Shown piece after piece: positions 36,554-45,161 of a stretch of DNA of 64,000 nt. The translations under genes and the position numbers were made by a program. Numbering within the stretch: position 1 is the stretch's first letter; each line of letters opens with the position of its first letter. The notes under the pieces are model-generated. The model made no database searches, was not told the DNA's origin, and saw only the letters and a list, made by a program, of their open reading frames with translations. Origin of the DNA: Microbacterium sp. MYb54 (GTDB lineage: Bacteria; Actinomycetota; Actinomycetes; Actinomycetales; Microbacteriaceae); assembly GCF_002979515.1 (NCBI RefSeq), contig NZ_PCPA01000004.1, positions 1 through 64,000 of the forward strand, given 5' to 3'.

Positions 36554-36949
36554 ATGCGACAGGCCAGCAGAGGTGAGATAGTTGGCAACGTGTCTGAGAA
36601 CGTTGCTGGAACCCCTGCCGCTGCTCCCGCCGAGTGGCTGACGATGCCCGACCTCGTCGAGGCGCTCGATGTGCCCCTCGGTCGCGTACGTCGTCTGATC
36701 GACGAGCACTACCTGGTGGGGTCGCGTCGCAGCGGCGTCTTCGCGGTGCCTTCCGTGTTCATCGTCGACGGCCACCCGTTGAGCTCGTTGCGCGGAACGG
36801 TCATCGTGCTCCAGGATGCCGGCTTCTCCGATGACGAGCTGATCGATTGGCTCTTCGCCGAGGAGGAGTCGCTGGGCCGTTCGCCGATCGATGCTCTGCT
36901 CGCGGGGCACAAGAGCGCCGTCCGCCGCCTCGCACGCACGCTCGCCTGA
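36554..36949 (+). CDS. Rv2175c-family DNA-binding protein
   Basis: A 131-residue protein with a MerR-like winged helix (residues 28-60, WLTMPDLVEALDVPLGRVRRLID) and a C-terminal antitoxin-like helical part (LLAGHKSAVRRLARTLA). Rv2175c of M. tuberculosis is a DNA-binding substrate of PknL. Here the gene sits 1.4 kb from a PASTA kinase gene and next to a polyprenyl synthetase gene, matching that arrangement. The ATG at 36554 follows GGAGGGG. A GTG at 36590 is an alternative start. N-terminal Ser/Thr residues could be kinase targets, but this is inference. Confidence 0.87.
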   Translation: MRQASRGEIVGNVSENVAGTPAAAPAEWLTMPDLVEALDVPLGRVRRLIDEHYLVGSRRSGVFAVPSVFIVDGHPLSSLRGTVIVLQDAGFSDDELIDWLFAEEESLGRSPIDALLAGHKSAVRRLARTLA

Positions 36950-36962
36950 GGGCGAGTCCCGC

Positions 36963-38063
36963 TCAGGCCGAACGCACTGTGGCTGCGCGCGCGAGGTCTC
37001 GCAGCTCGCCGACCGCGGCGTTGTCGAGCCGCGCGCCAGTCAATGCCCGATCGGCTTCTCGCGCATAGCCGGCGATCATCGCCTCAACCTGATCCAGCGC
37101 TCCGGATCCCGTGATCGTCGCCTGCAGGAGCGACACCTGCTGCGGTGTCAGTTCCGGGTCGCCGAGCATCTCGTCCAGGAGATTCCTCGCAGAGGCGTCA
37201 AGGCTCTGTCTCGTGAGCGCGATCAGCACTGTGCGCTTGCCCTCTCGAAGATCATCCCCGGCGGGCTTTCCGGTGACGGATGCGTCACCGAACACGCCGA
37301 GCACGTCGTCGCGCAGTTGGAAGGCCATGCCGATCGGATGGCCGAAGTCGCGCAGCGCCGACATCTGATCGGAATCGGCGCCGCAGAATGCTCCGCCGAG
37401 GACCAGCGGCTGCTCGATGCTGTATCTGGCGGACTTGAGCGATGCCACGCGCAGGGCCCGTTCGGCGTGGAGGGTTGCATCGTTCACACTCCAGGCTGAT
37501 TCTTCAGCGATGTCGAGGAACTGCCCTGTGGTCACGTCTCGCCGCATCCTGGCGTATTCGGAGCGCACGACGCGGGCGTGCGGTTGTCCCTCGAGTGCCG
37601 ACTCCAGCAGATCGTCGCTCCACGCGACGAGAAGATCGCCGAGGAGGATGGCCGACGCGCGACCGAAGGCCTCTGCATCCCCGGACCATCCCTCCTGGCG
37701 ATGAGATGCCTCCAGGGCCCGGTGCGCTGCGGGGCGGCCGCGACGCGTGTCGGAATTGTCGATCAGATCGTCGTGGACGAGCGCGGCCGACTGGAAGATC
37801 TCGAGCGCAGTGCAGAGATCCCACAATGCATCAGTCTCCGTCGCGTCGCGATCGCCGAATCGAGCGACAGCACGCCAGCCGGCGTGGCAGAACCGCGCAC
37901 GCAGCCGCTTGCCTCCCGCGAACGTGCCGTCGGCGGCATCGAGGAATGCCTGCGCATCCGGACCGTATTCCGATGCTTCTTCGCGCATCTTCCAGAGGAA
38001 ACGGGCGAGGTGTGCGGCGACGGCATCGGGGACAGGGGAGGAGGACGGCACGACTCCCAGCAT
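36963..38063 (-). CDS. Polyprenyl (geranylgeranyl-type) diphosphate synthase
   Basis: A 366-residue trans-isoprenyl diphosphate synthase. The first Asp-rich motif is DDLIDNSDTRRGRP and the second is QLRDDVLGVFGD, both binding magnesium-diphosphate. GKRLRARF and TGQFLDIAEE are further family blocks. Similarity in position to idsA2 of mycobacteria (beside Rv2175c) suggests an IdsA-type enzyme making C20 or shorter chains for carotenoids, menaquinone or wall lipids. Chain length cannot be read reliably. The ATG at 38063 has no ribosome site, so the start is less certain. The gene converges on the Rv2175c-like gene with a 13-base gap. Confidence 0.9.
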   Translation of the reverse strand: MLGVVPSSSPVPDAVAAHLARFLWKMREEASEYGPDAQAFLDAADGTFAGGKRLRARFCHAGWRAVARFGDRDATETDALWDLCTALEIFQSAALVHDDLIDNSDTRRGRPAAHRALEASHRQEGWSGDAEAFGRASAILLGDLLVAWSDDLLESALEGQPHARVVRSEYARMRRDVTTGQFLDIAEESAWSVNDATLHAERALRVASLKSARYSIEQPLVLGGAFCGADSDQMSALRDFGHPIGMAFQLRDDVLGVFGDASVTGKPAGDDLREGKRTVLIALTRQSLDASARNLLDEMLGDPELTPQQVSLLQATITGSGALDQVEAMIAGYAREADRALTGARLDNAAVGELRDLARAATVRSA

Positions 38064-38148
38064 ACGTAAAGCAAGGCAAGGCCGAACTGCTAGCCGAGGA
38101 AGCCTCAGCGCGCGTAAGATAGAAGGCACAATACCCGAGGGGGACGAA

Positions 38149-38523
38149 ATGCCACTCTCCGAACAGGAGCAGCGTCTGCTCGACGAGATGGAACGCCATC
38201 TCCTCCACAATGATGCCGATGTCGTGACCGCGCCGTCTGGTGATCGCGCGCTGAGCTACCGAAATCTCGTCTACGGTGCGCTCCTTCTGCTCGCCGGGGT
38301 CGGCGGTCTGATCGCCGGAGTCATCCTCGGCGGCGTGTGGGGCGTCGTCGTCGGAGTCGTCGGATTCGCGGCGATGCTCGCCGGTGTCATGGTCGCAGTC
38401 ACTCCTGTGCGACGCACGACTGCAGCCGAGCCGCGCGAGCGATCGGCTCCCAAGAAGCACGAGTCCGCCTCGTTCATGGATCGCATGAACGACCGGTGGG
38501 ACCGCCGCCAGGACGGTCACTGA
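38149..38523 (+). CDS. DUF3040 family membrane protein
   Basis: A 124-residue protein of the DUF3040 family, recognised from its N-terminus MPLSEQEQRLLDEMERHL. Two closely spaced membrane helices lie at about 42-85 (YGALLLLAGVGGLIAGVILG and a second Gly/Val-rich helix), followed by a basic cytoplasmic tail. The function is unknown, and family members are widespread in actinobacteria next to the dcw cluster. AGGGGG stands before the ATG, and TAAGAT at 38115-38120 is a likely -10. A strong terminator follows directly, separating it from mraZ. Confidence 0.85.
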   Translation: MPLSEQEQRLLDEMERHLLHNDADVVTAPSGDRALSYRNLVYGALLLLAGVGGLIAGVILGGVWGVVVGVVGFAAMLAGVMVAVTPVRRTTAAEPRERSAPKKHESASFMDRMNDRWDRRQDGH

Positions 38524-38544
38524 CCCTCTCCACACACTTCACGA

Positions 38545-38577
38545 CAGAAGCCCGGATGCTGAGCATCCGGGCTTCTG
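38545..38577 (+). terminator. Terminator after the DUF3040 gene
   Basis: CAGAAGCCCGGATGC (38545-38559) pairs perfectly with GCATCCGGGCTTCTG (38563-38577) around TGA. Confidence 0.88.
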
Positions 38578-38625
38578 CCGTTAACTTCCGGATCCGGTCG
38601 GCCCGCTTCTGAGCGGCCGGCGTTC

Positions 38626-38652
38626 CTCCACCGGTGCTCCACCTTCCTCCAC
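38626..38652 (-). promoter_or_regulatory. Inverted set of three MraZ-box-like repeats
   Basis: CTCCAC on the plus strand starts at 38626, 38637 and 38647, so the minus strand carries three GTGGAG units at 10-11-base spacing. They match the units directly upstream of mraZ but point the other way and lie about 100 bases further out. Confidence 0.5.
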
Positions 38653-38673
38653 CGCGAGTTTCCGCGGTTTTTT
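38651..38673 (+). terminator. Intrinsic terminator with T-run in the mraZ leader region
   Basis: ACCGCG (38651-38656) pairs with CGCGGT (38663-38668) and is followed directly by a run of T to 38673. A second hairpin, TGCGCCC-GAC-GGGCGCA, follows at 38676-38692. Confidence 0.6.
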
Positions 38674-38724
38674 GGTGCGCCCGACGGGCGCAACGCTGCC
38701 ATTGCGTGGATTGGTCGTAGGTAT

Positions 38725-38750
38725 GTGGAGGAAAGTGGAGTAAAGTGGGG
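38725..38750 (+). promoter_or_regulatory. MraZ-box repeats upstream of mraZ
   Basis: GTGGAG, GTGGAG and GTGGGG start at 38725, 38735 and 38745, exactly 10 bases apart, within GTGGAGGAAA-type units. MraZ is known to bind such phased repeats before its own gene, so autorepression of the cluster is likely. Confidence 0.8.
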
Positions 38751-38790
38751 CGCACCTCGAGTTGGCCGGACGCAGAGGGGGTGATGGCCG

Positions 38791-39222
38791 ATGTTGCTGG
38801 GTACGCATTCACCGAAGCTGGACGACAAAGGACGGGTCATCCTTCCTGCGAAGTTCCGCGAAGACCTCGGCGGCGGCATCGTCGTCACCCGAGGCCAGGA
38901 GCGATGCCTCTACGTGTTCAGCACGGCTGAGTTCGAGGCCATGCACGAGCGGATCCGCCAGGCGCCGCTCGCCAACAAGCAGGCGCGTGACTTCATGCGT
39001 CTGTTCCTCTCCGGTGCGAGTGCGGAGATGCCAGACAGCCAGAACCGCATCACCATCCCCGTGCACCTGCGTCAGTACGCGGGGCTGCAGAAGGAACTCA
39101 TCGTCACCGGAGTCGGCGCCCACGCCGAGATCTGGGATGCCGAGAGCTGGAACGCCTACCTCGCCGCCGGTGAGGAGACCTACTCCGACCTCGAGCAGGA
39201 GGTGATTCCGGGCCTCTTCTGA
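38791..39222 (+). CDS. mraZ: Transcriptional regulator MraZ
   Basis: A 143-residue protein with two SpoVT/AbrB-like MraZ domains. The first has [22 protein letters not shown] and the second [17 protein letters not shown], both with the DxxGR or NR-type turn of the family. MraZ forms rings that bind phased repeats upstream of the dcw operon and repress it, while RsmH counteracts it. It begins the dcw cluster as is usual. The start ATG is preceded by GAGGGGGTG, with three repeat units 40-65 bases upstream. Confidence 0.96.
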   Translation: MLLGTHSPKLDDKGRVILPAKFREDLGGGIVVTRGQERCLYVFSTAEFEAMHERIRQAPLANKQARDFMRLFLSGASAEMPDSQNRITIPVHLRQYAGLQKELIVTGVGAHAEIWDAESWNAYLAAGEETYSDLEQEVIPGLF

Positions 39223-39324
39223 CCACGGCTGTGATGCCCCGCCGCTCCCGCCCCGACACACTTCCCCGGTGCCGGGTCGCGAAGCGGAGGGGGATCAGAG
39301 CCGAAGGTCACCCCGAGAAAGATC

Positions 39325-40263
39325 ATGAACCTCCGAGACATCCACACCCCAGTACTGCTCGACCGCTGCGTCGAACTGCTCGCTCCCGCCCTCCAGGCGG
39401 ACGGAGCGGTGCTCGTCGATGCCACTCTCGGCATGGGCGGGCACTCCGAGGCGCTGCTTGCACGCTTCCCGAACATCCGCCTGATCGGACTCGACCGCGA
39501 CACCGATGCGCTTCGCATCGCAGGGGAGCGGCTCGCTCGCTTCCGTGACCGGGTAACGCTCGTGCACACGGTGTACGACGAGATCGGCCTTCATGCGCAG
39601 GGTGCCTCGGGCATCCTCTTCGACCTCGGGGTCTCCTCGCTGCAGCTCGACGAGGCCGAGCGTGGCTTCGCCTACTCGAAGGATGCTCCGCTCGACATGC
39701 GGATGGACCAGACGAAGGGCGTCACTGCGGCCGATGTGATCGCCACGTACAGCGAGGGCAACCTCCGCCGCATCTTCGAGCGCTACGGCGAGGAGAAGCT
39801 CGCAGGACGCTATGCGCGCTTCATCATCGCGGCACGCCAGAAGCAGCCGATCACGCGTTCCGGTGAGCTCGTCGAGATCCTGATCGCCGCGACACCCGCC
39901 GCAGCCCAGCGCGCAGGCCACCCTGCCAAGCGCGTGTTCCAGGCTTTGCGCATCGAGGTGAACACGGAACTCAACGTGCTCGCAGATGCGATCCCGTCGG
40001 CCATGGATGCGCTCGGTGTCGGAGGCCGCATCGTCGTCATGTCGTACCAGTCGCTCGAAGACCGCCTCGTGAAGCAGGCTTTCGCCGCTGCATCCGCCTC
40101 GACCGCACCGGCGGGGCTTCCGGTGGAGCTCCCCGAACACGCTCCGCGGTTCCGCATCCTGACCAAGGGTGCTGAGCTCGCCGACGACGAAGAACGCGCG
40201 CGCAACCCGCGGGCGATCCCGGTGCGCCTGCGCGCCGCCGAGAAGCTGCGGGAGAGCGCATGA
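39325..40263 (+). CDS. rsmH: 16S rRNA (cytosine1402-N4)-methyltransferase RsmH
   Basis: A 312-residue SAM methyltransferase that modifies C1402 in the ribosomal P site. It begins with [13 protein letters not shown]. Motif I reads [15 protein letters not shown], the conserved [19 protein letters not shown] follows near residue 100, and the C-terminal block includes [12 protein letters not shown] and [16 protein letters not shown]. All are diagnostic. The gene follows mraZ after a 102-base gap, and its stop overlaps the ftsL start by four bases. Confidence 0.96.
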   Translation: MNLRDIHTPVLLDRCVELLAPALQADGAVLVDATLGMGGHSEALLARFPNIRLIGLDRDTDALRIAGERLARFRDRVTLVHTVYDEIGLHAQGASGILFDLGVSSLQLDEAERGFAYSKDAPLDMRMDQTKGVTAADVIATYSEGNLRRIFERYGEEKLAGRYARFIIAARQKQPITRSGELVEILIAATPAAAQRAGHPAKRVFQALRIEVNTELNVLADAIPSAMDALGVGGRIVVMSYQSLEDRLVKQAFAAASASTAPAGLPVELPEHAPRFRILTKGAELADDEERARNPRAIPVRLRAAEKLRESA

Positions 40264-40823
40264 GCCTGAACGCCGTAGTCCGCAAGCCGGTGCAGCCGGT
40301 CGTACCGGAGAAGAAGCCGCAGCGGAAGCTGCAGCCCGTCACGCGTCCTGCGGTGCGCCGCAAGCCGAAGCTCGCCTACGCGCTGGTCGCTCTCGGCGGT
40401 GCCCTCGCGATCGGCGCCGCACAGATCGCTCTGTCGCTCGCGACCACTCAGGACTCGTTCACACTCGCGAGCCTCTCGTCGCAACAGCGTGAGCTGAACC
40501 TCAAGGCCCATGCCCTCCAGGAGGAGCTCACCGGTCTGAGTTCGCCGCAGGTGCTCGCCAACAACGCCGCCGGACTCGGAATGGTCGTCGCCGGCTCGCC
40601 GTCGTATCTGCGTCTCAGTGACGGAGCCGTATTCGGCACCGGCGCAGGTGCCGACTGGACCTCGACAGTGAACCCCGAGGGCGTCGGCGCAGTGAGCAAC
40701 TCACTCATCGTCGAGCCGCCCCCGCCCCTGCCTGCGGAGACCGACGAGGGGACGACAGAGGCGCCGACGCAAGACCTCCCGCCGTCGATCACCGACGGCC
40801 TCCCCAGCCCCGCCACGCACTGA
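40260..40823 (+). CDS. ftsL: FtsL-like septum protein
   Basis: A 187-residue bitopic membrane protein. The first 37 residues are basic and cytoplasmic, the membrane helix spans about 38-60, and a short heptad-patterned coiled coil follows ([19 protein letters not shown]). [11 protein letters not shown] segment near residue 118 is typical of actinobacterial FtsL-like proteins. The tail is Pro/Glu/Thr-rich. Its place between rsmH and ftsI is that of ftsL, whose product activates FtsW-FtsI through FtsQLB. Sequence conservation is weak, so the name depends mainly on position and topology. Confidence 0.82.
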   Translation: MSLNAVVRKPVQPVVPEKKPQRKLQPVTRPAVRRKPKLAYALVALGGALAIGAAQIALSLATTQDSFTLASLSSQQRELNLKAHALQEELTGLSSPQVLANNAAGLGMVVAGSPSYLRLSDGAVFGTGAGADWTSTVNPEGVGAVSNSLIVEPPPPLPAETDEGTTEAPTQDLPPSITDGLPSPATH

Positions 40824-40848
40824 CACCGACGATCGACGGAGAGATCCC

Positions 40849-42618
40849 ATGACGACCCGAGCAACCCGCGGACCGCGGCGACGCACCGTCGTCGCACTCG
40901 CGGTCATCCTTTCCGTGCTGGCCGCCTTCGTCGTGCGACTGGTCGACATCCAGGTCGTGAGCGCAGACGAGCACGTCTCCGAATCGCTCGAGCACCTCGG
41001 CGCGAGCTCATCCATCCCCGGACAGCGTGGATCGATCGTCGACTCCGGCGGCACTGTCCTGGCCTCCAGCGTGTTGGTCTACGACGCGCAGCTCAGCCCG
41101 CAGGTGATCATGCTGGTCGAGGAGAAGGACCCGAAGCTGCCGTGGGCCGAGGCCTCCGACAAGATCGCGGCCGTCACCGGGCAGACCGGAGATGAAGTGC
41201 GAGCGCTGGTGTCGAACGCACTCGCGGAGAACCCGAACAGCCAGTACGTGGAGCTGAAGCGCGGTCTCAACACCGACCAGTTCATGAAGCTCAGGGCGCT
41301 GGGCATCTCCTCGTACCTGAGCATGCCGGCGCGCGAGACACGGGTGTACCCGAACGGAGCGGTTGCCGGCAACGTCCTGGGGTTCCTCGACAACTCGGGT
41401 AAGGCGCAGGCGGGCGTGGAGCAGCTGGACAACTCATGCTTGGCCCCCATCGACGGCGAGGAGACCTATCGCAAGGGCAAGGATGGGGTCGTGATCCCCG
41501 GGAGCGAGCAGACGGTCGATGCCGTGAACGGCGGTTCCGTGCAGCTGACCATCAACAGCGACCTGAACTGGTACCTGCAGCAGATGATCGCCGAAGAGGC
41601 GCAGACGCAGGGTGCCAAGGGCGGCACCGTCACCGTCGTCGAGGTGAAGACCGGGAAGATCCGCGCGGCGGCCGAGTGGCCGGCACTGGATCCGAACAAT
41701 CTCGATGCGTCGACCCCCGCGACCAGAGCCAGCCAGATCTTCCACCACGACTTCGAGCCCGGATCGACCTTCAAGGCGATCACTGCGGCTGCGGCGATCG
41801 AAGGAGGGGGGCTGACCCCGCTCAGCACCGTCAGCGCTGCCTCCCGGGAGAAGTTCCCGAACGGCGCTGTCGTCAACGACGCTTTCAGCCATCCTGCGTA
41901 CAACTACACCCTCGCCGGCGGACTCATCGATTCCTCGAACGTGGCGCTGTCGAAGTTCGGCACCATGGTGAGCCCCGAGGTGCGCTACGACTACCTGGAG
42001 AGGTTCGGCGTCGGCGAGAAGACGCTCGACTTCCCCTCCGAGGTCGGGGGCATCCTGCACCCGGTCAGCGACTGGGACAACCAGTCCCTCTACACGACGA
42101 CGTTCGGGCAGTACTTCACGGTCACGGCTGCACAGCTCGCCGGCGCCTACCAGGCGATCGCGAACGGCGGGGAGAAGATCGACCTCTCACTCGTCGAGTC
42201 GTGCACGGGCGCCGACGGCACCGTCACGACCCCGGCCGACCCGAAGCGCGAGCAGATCATCAAGGAGCAGACGGCCGCCGACCTCACCCGGATGCTGGAG
42301 AACGTGGCCGTGCAGGGTGGCAACGCCGAACGCATCCAGGTTCCCGGCTACCGGGTGACCAGCAAGACCGGTACGGCGCAGGTCTCCGACGGCAACGGCG
42401 GCTACAAGGCGGGGGTGTACTACACCAGCATGGTCGGGTTCGCGCCGGTCGACGATCCGCAGTACGTGGTCGTGGTGACCCTCGATGAGCCGACTAAGGT
42501 TGTATCGTCCGCGGCCACCGCATCCGCCTTCCAGAAGGCGATGACGCAGGTGATGAAAACCTATCGCGTGATGCCGTCCTCTGTCCCGATGGACGAGCTC
42601 CTCCCCAAGTTCGGATAG
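40849..42618 (+). CDS. ftsI: Division transpeptidase FtsI (PBP3)
   Basis: A 589-residue class B penicillin-binding protein for septal crosslinking. One N-terminal membrane helix (about 15-38) precedes a pedestal domain starting IPGQRGSIVDSGG. Catalytic Ser306 is in STFK, the second motif is Ser362-Ser-Asn364, and Lys506 is in KTGTAQ. All three active-site motifs are intact. murE, which nearly always follows ftsI in this cluster, is not present: murF starts 28 bases downstream. Confidence 0.95.
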   Translation: MTTRATRGPRRRTVVALAVILSVLAAFVVRLVDIQVVSADEHVSESLEHLGASSSIPGQRGSIVDSGGTVLASSVLVYDAQLSPQVIMLVEEKDPKLPWAEASDKIAAVTGQTGDEVRALVSNALAENPNSQYVELKRGLNTDQFMKLRALGISSYLSMPARETRVYPNGAVAGNVLGFLDNSGKAQAGVEQLDNSCLAPIDGEETYRKGKDGVVIPGSEQTVDAVNGGSVQLTINSDLNWYLQQMIAEEAQTQGAKGGTVTVVEVKTGKIRAAAEWPALDPNNLDASTPATRASQIFHHDFEPGSTFKAITAAAAIEGGGLTPLSTVSAASREKFPNGAVVNDAFSHPAYNYTLAGGLIDSSNVALSKFGTMVSPEVRYDYLERFGVGEKTLDFPSEVGGILHPVSDWDNQSLYTTTFGQYFTVTAAQLAGAYQAIANGGEKIDLSLVESCTGADGTVTTPADPKREQIIKEQTAADLTRMLENVAVQGGNAERIQVPGYRVTSKTGTAQVSDGNGGYKAGVYYTSMVGFAPVDDPQYVVVVTLDEPTKVVSSAATASAFQKAMTQVMKTYRVMPSSVPMDELLPKFG

Positions 42619-42645
42619 TCGGCGAGAGCCGCGCATGGAGATGAC

Positions 42646-44058
42646 ATGATCGCCCTGACGCTCGCTGAGATCACTGCCGCAGTCGGCGGTGATCTGCGCG
42701 TGGCCGGAGAAGATACGACCGAAACCGTTGTCGACGGTCTCGTCGACACCGACTCGCGAACGATGGGTCCCGGCTCGATCTTCGTGGCCAAGCCCGGAGC
42801 CGAGACCGACGGGCACAGGTTCGTCGGCTCGGCCGTTGCCGCGGGAGCCGTGCTGGCGATCGTCGAGCATCCTGTCGACGTCGCCGTCACCCAGATCGTC
42901 GTGCCCGACGCGGTCGCAGCTCTCGGAGCACTCGCCAGAGAGGTCGTCGCGCGCGTCCGTGCCGGTGGCGCGCTCCGCATCGTCGGCATCACCGGATCGA
43001 ATGGCAAGACCACCACCAAGAACTTCCTCGCGCGCATCCTCGAGGGCGAAGGCGAGACCGTCGCCCCCGTGAAGTCGTTCAACAACGAGGTCGGCGCTCC
43101 TGTCACCATGCTGCGCGTCACCGAGAGCACCCGATTCCTCGTGAGCGAGTTCGGAGCCGCGGCGCCGGGGAGCATCGCTCACCTCGCAGGCCTCGTCGAG
43201 CCGGATCTCGCCGTCGTGCTGATGGTCGGCATGGCGCACGCCGGGGGATTCGGCGGGATCGAGGCGACGGCGAAAGCGAAGGCCGAACTCGTCGACGCAG
43301 CCCGGGTGCCCGGAACCGCAGTGCTCAACGTCGATGACCCCAGGGTCGCGGCCATGCGCGAAATCGCGGACTCTCGCGGACTGAGCACGGTCGGCTTCGG
43401 CCAGGGCCCCACGGCCGACGTTCGTGCGCACGACATCGAGGTATCGGCCTCCGGCACGTCGTGCATCATCGAAGCGGCCGGACAACGGCTGCCCCTGCGA
43501 CTGCGCGTGCTCGGTGCGCACCACGTGTCCAACGCGCTGGCGGCCATCGCCGCGGCGCTCGTGCTCGGTGTCGCTCTCGCCGACGCGGTCGCGCGCCTGG
43601 AAACGGTCGAGATCGCCGAGCGGTGGCGCATGCAGCCCTTGGGCAGCGATCGCGTGCGAATCATCAACGACGCCTACAACGCCAGCCCGGACTCGATGGC
43701 TGCTGCTCTGCGTACGCTCGCACAGATCACGGGACCGACGGAGCGCACGGTCGCGGTCCTCGGCGCCATGAGCGAACTCGGGGAGAGCGCAGGGGAGGAG
43801 CACGATCGGATCGGGCTGCTCGCCGTGCGTCTCAACATCCAGCGAATCGTCGTGGTCGGCCCCGAGGCGAGGCGGCTCTATCTCGCGGCGGTCGGCGAGG
43901 GCTCCTGGGACAGTGAGGCCGTGCATCTGCCTGACCAGGATGCGGCGTTCGAGTTTCTTCGCACCGAACTCCGCGACGGCGACCGCGTGCTCGTGAAGTC
44001 ATCCAATTCCGTGGGCCTGCGGCATCTCGGCGATCGTCTGGGAGAATTGTTCTCGTGA
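42646..44058 (+). CDS. murF: UDP-MurNAc-tripeptide--D-Ala-D-Ala ligase MurF
   Basis: A 470-residue Mur ligase that adds D-Ala-D-Ala. The ATP loop is GITGSNGKTTTKNFL near residue 115. The MurF-specific SFNNEVGAPVTML follows, separating it from MurE. The C-terminal domain shows INDAYNASPDSMAAAL and AVLGAMSELG, also MurF features. The start follows ATGGAGATGAC. Its stop overlaps the mraY start by four bases. It directly follows ftsI, so murE must be elsewhere in this genome. Confidence 0.95.
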   Translation: MIALTLAEITAAVGGDLRVAGEDTTETVVDGLVDTDSRTMGPGSIFVAKPGAETDGHRFVGSAVAAGAVLAIVEHPVDVAVTQIVVPDAVAALGALAREVVARVRAGGALRIVGITGSNGKTTTKNFLARILEGEGETVAPVKSFNNEVGAPVTMLRVTESTRFLVSEFGAAAPGSIAHLAGLVEPDLAVVLMVGMAHAGGFGGIEATAKAKAELVDAARVPGTAVLNVDDPRVAAMREIADSRGLSTVGFGQGPTADVRAHDIEVSASGTSCIIEAAGQRLPLRLRVLGAHHVSNALAAIAAALVLGVALADAVARLETVEIAERWRMQPLGSDRVRIINDAYNASPDSMAAALRTLAQITGPTERTVAVLGAMSELGESAGEEHDRIGLLAVRLNIQRIVVVGPEARRLYLAAVGEGSWDSEAVHLPDQDAAFEFLRTELRDGDRVLVKSSNSVGLRHLGDRLGELFS

Positions 44059-45161
44059 GGTCACTCATCATGTCGGCGGCGATCTCGCTCGCTTTCACCC
44101 TGTTCCTGACTCCCGTCTTCCTCCGGCTCTTCCGGAAGTGGGGCTGGGGGCAGGTCATCCGCACCCCGGAATCCGTGCACAACCCGAGCCATGAGGCGAA
44201 GCGGGGTACCCCCACGATGGGGGGCGTCATCTTCATCCTCGGCTCCATCGTCGGATACTTCACCGGAGTGTTCGTGAGCGGCGAGGTGCCTGCTCTCTCC
44301 GCCCTCCTGGTGATCTGGCTGATGGTCGGCTTCGGTGCCGTCGGATTCATCGACGACTACATGAAGGTGCGCAGTCAGCGCAGCCTCGGGTTGTCCGGTT
44401 GGCGCAAGGTGATCGGCCAGCTGCTGGTCATCATCCCGTTCGGGATCGTGGCGCTGAACTCTCCGAACAAGTGGGGGCAGACACCCGCGAGCGCTTCCAT
44501 CTCGCTTTTCCGTGACATCACCTGGCTCAACCTCTTCGCGTTCGGCGTCGTCCTCGGCTGGATCCTGTACCTGGTGTGGATCTCGATCATCGGTGTCGCG
44601 ACCTCGAACAGCGTGAATCTGACCGATGGGCTCGACGGCCTCGCCGCCGGCGCCGGCGTCATCGTCGTCGGTGCTTACAGCGTGATCGCGTTCTGGCAGT
44701 TCAAGCAGCCCTGCATCGGCGGTGATCCCGACGCGCTCGGCGGGTGCTACGAAGTGCGGGATCCGTTTAACCTCGCCATCATCGCCGCCTCGGTCGCGGC
44801 GGCCCTCATCGGCTTCCTGTGGTGGAACGCGCCGAAGGCCAAGGTCTTCATGGGCGACGTCGGTTCGATGGCGATCGGCGGTGTCATCACGGCGATGGCG
44901 ATCCTCACCCGCACCGAGCTCCTGCTTCTCGTGATGGCAGGCGTCTTCGTCCTGTCCTCCGGCTCGGTCATCCTGCAGCGCGCTTACTTCAAGATCACCC
45001 GCGGCAAGCGGCTGTTCCTGATGAGCCCGTTCCACCATCACCTCGAGATGCGCGGATGGTCCGAGGTCACGATCGTCGTGCGGATGTGGATCATCGCGGG
45101 CCTGCTCGCGGTCTCGGCCGTCGGGCTCTTCTATGTCGAATGGCTCACCCGTGTCGACTGA
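44055..45161 (+). CDS. mraY: Phospho-MurNAc-pentapeptide translocase MraY
   Basis: A 368-residue membrane enzyme with about ten helices that makes lipid I from UDP-MurNAc-pentapeptide and undecaprenyl phosphate. It carries the family signatures GTPTMGGVIFI, FIDDYMKV (aspartates of the active site), NSVNLTDGLDGLA and FMGDVGSMAIGG, plus the HHH loop in SPFHHHLEMRGWSE. The GTG start overlaps the murF stop. The 3' end overlaps murD. Confidence 0.97.
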   Translation: MRSLIMSAAISLAFTLFLTPVFLRLFRKWGWGQVIRTPESVHNPSHEAKRGTPTMGGVIFILGSIVGYFTGVFVSGEVPALSALLVIWLMVGFGAVGFIDDYMKVRSQRSLGLSGWRKVIGQLLVIIPFGIVALNSPNKWGQTPASASISLFRDITWLNLFAFGVVLGWILYLVWISIIGVATSNSVNLTDGLDGLAAGAGVIVVGAYSVIAFWQFKQPCIGGDPDALGGCYEVRDPFNLAIIAASVAAALIGFLWWNAPKAKVFMGDVGSMAIGGVITAMAILTRTELLLLVMAGVFVLSSGSVILQRAYFKITRGKRLFLMSPFHHHLEMRGWSEVTIVVRMWIIAGLLAVSAVGLFYVEWLTRVD

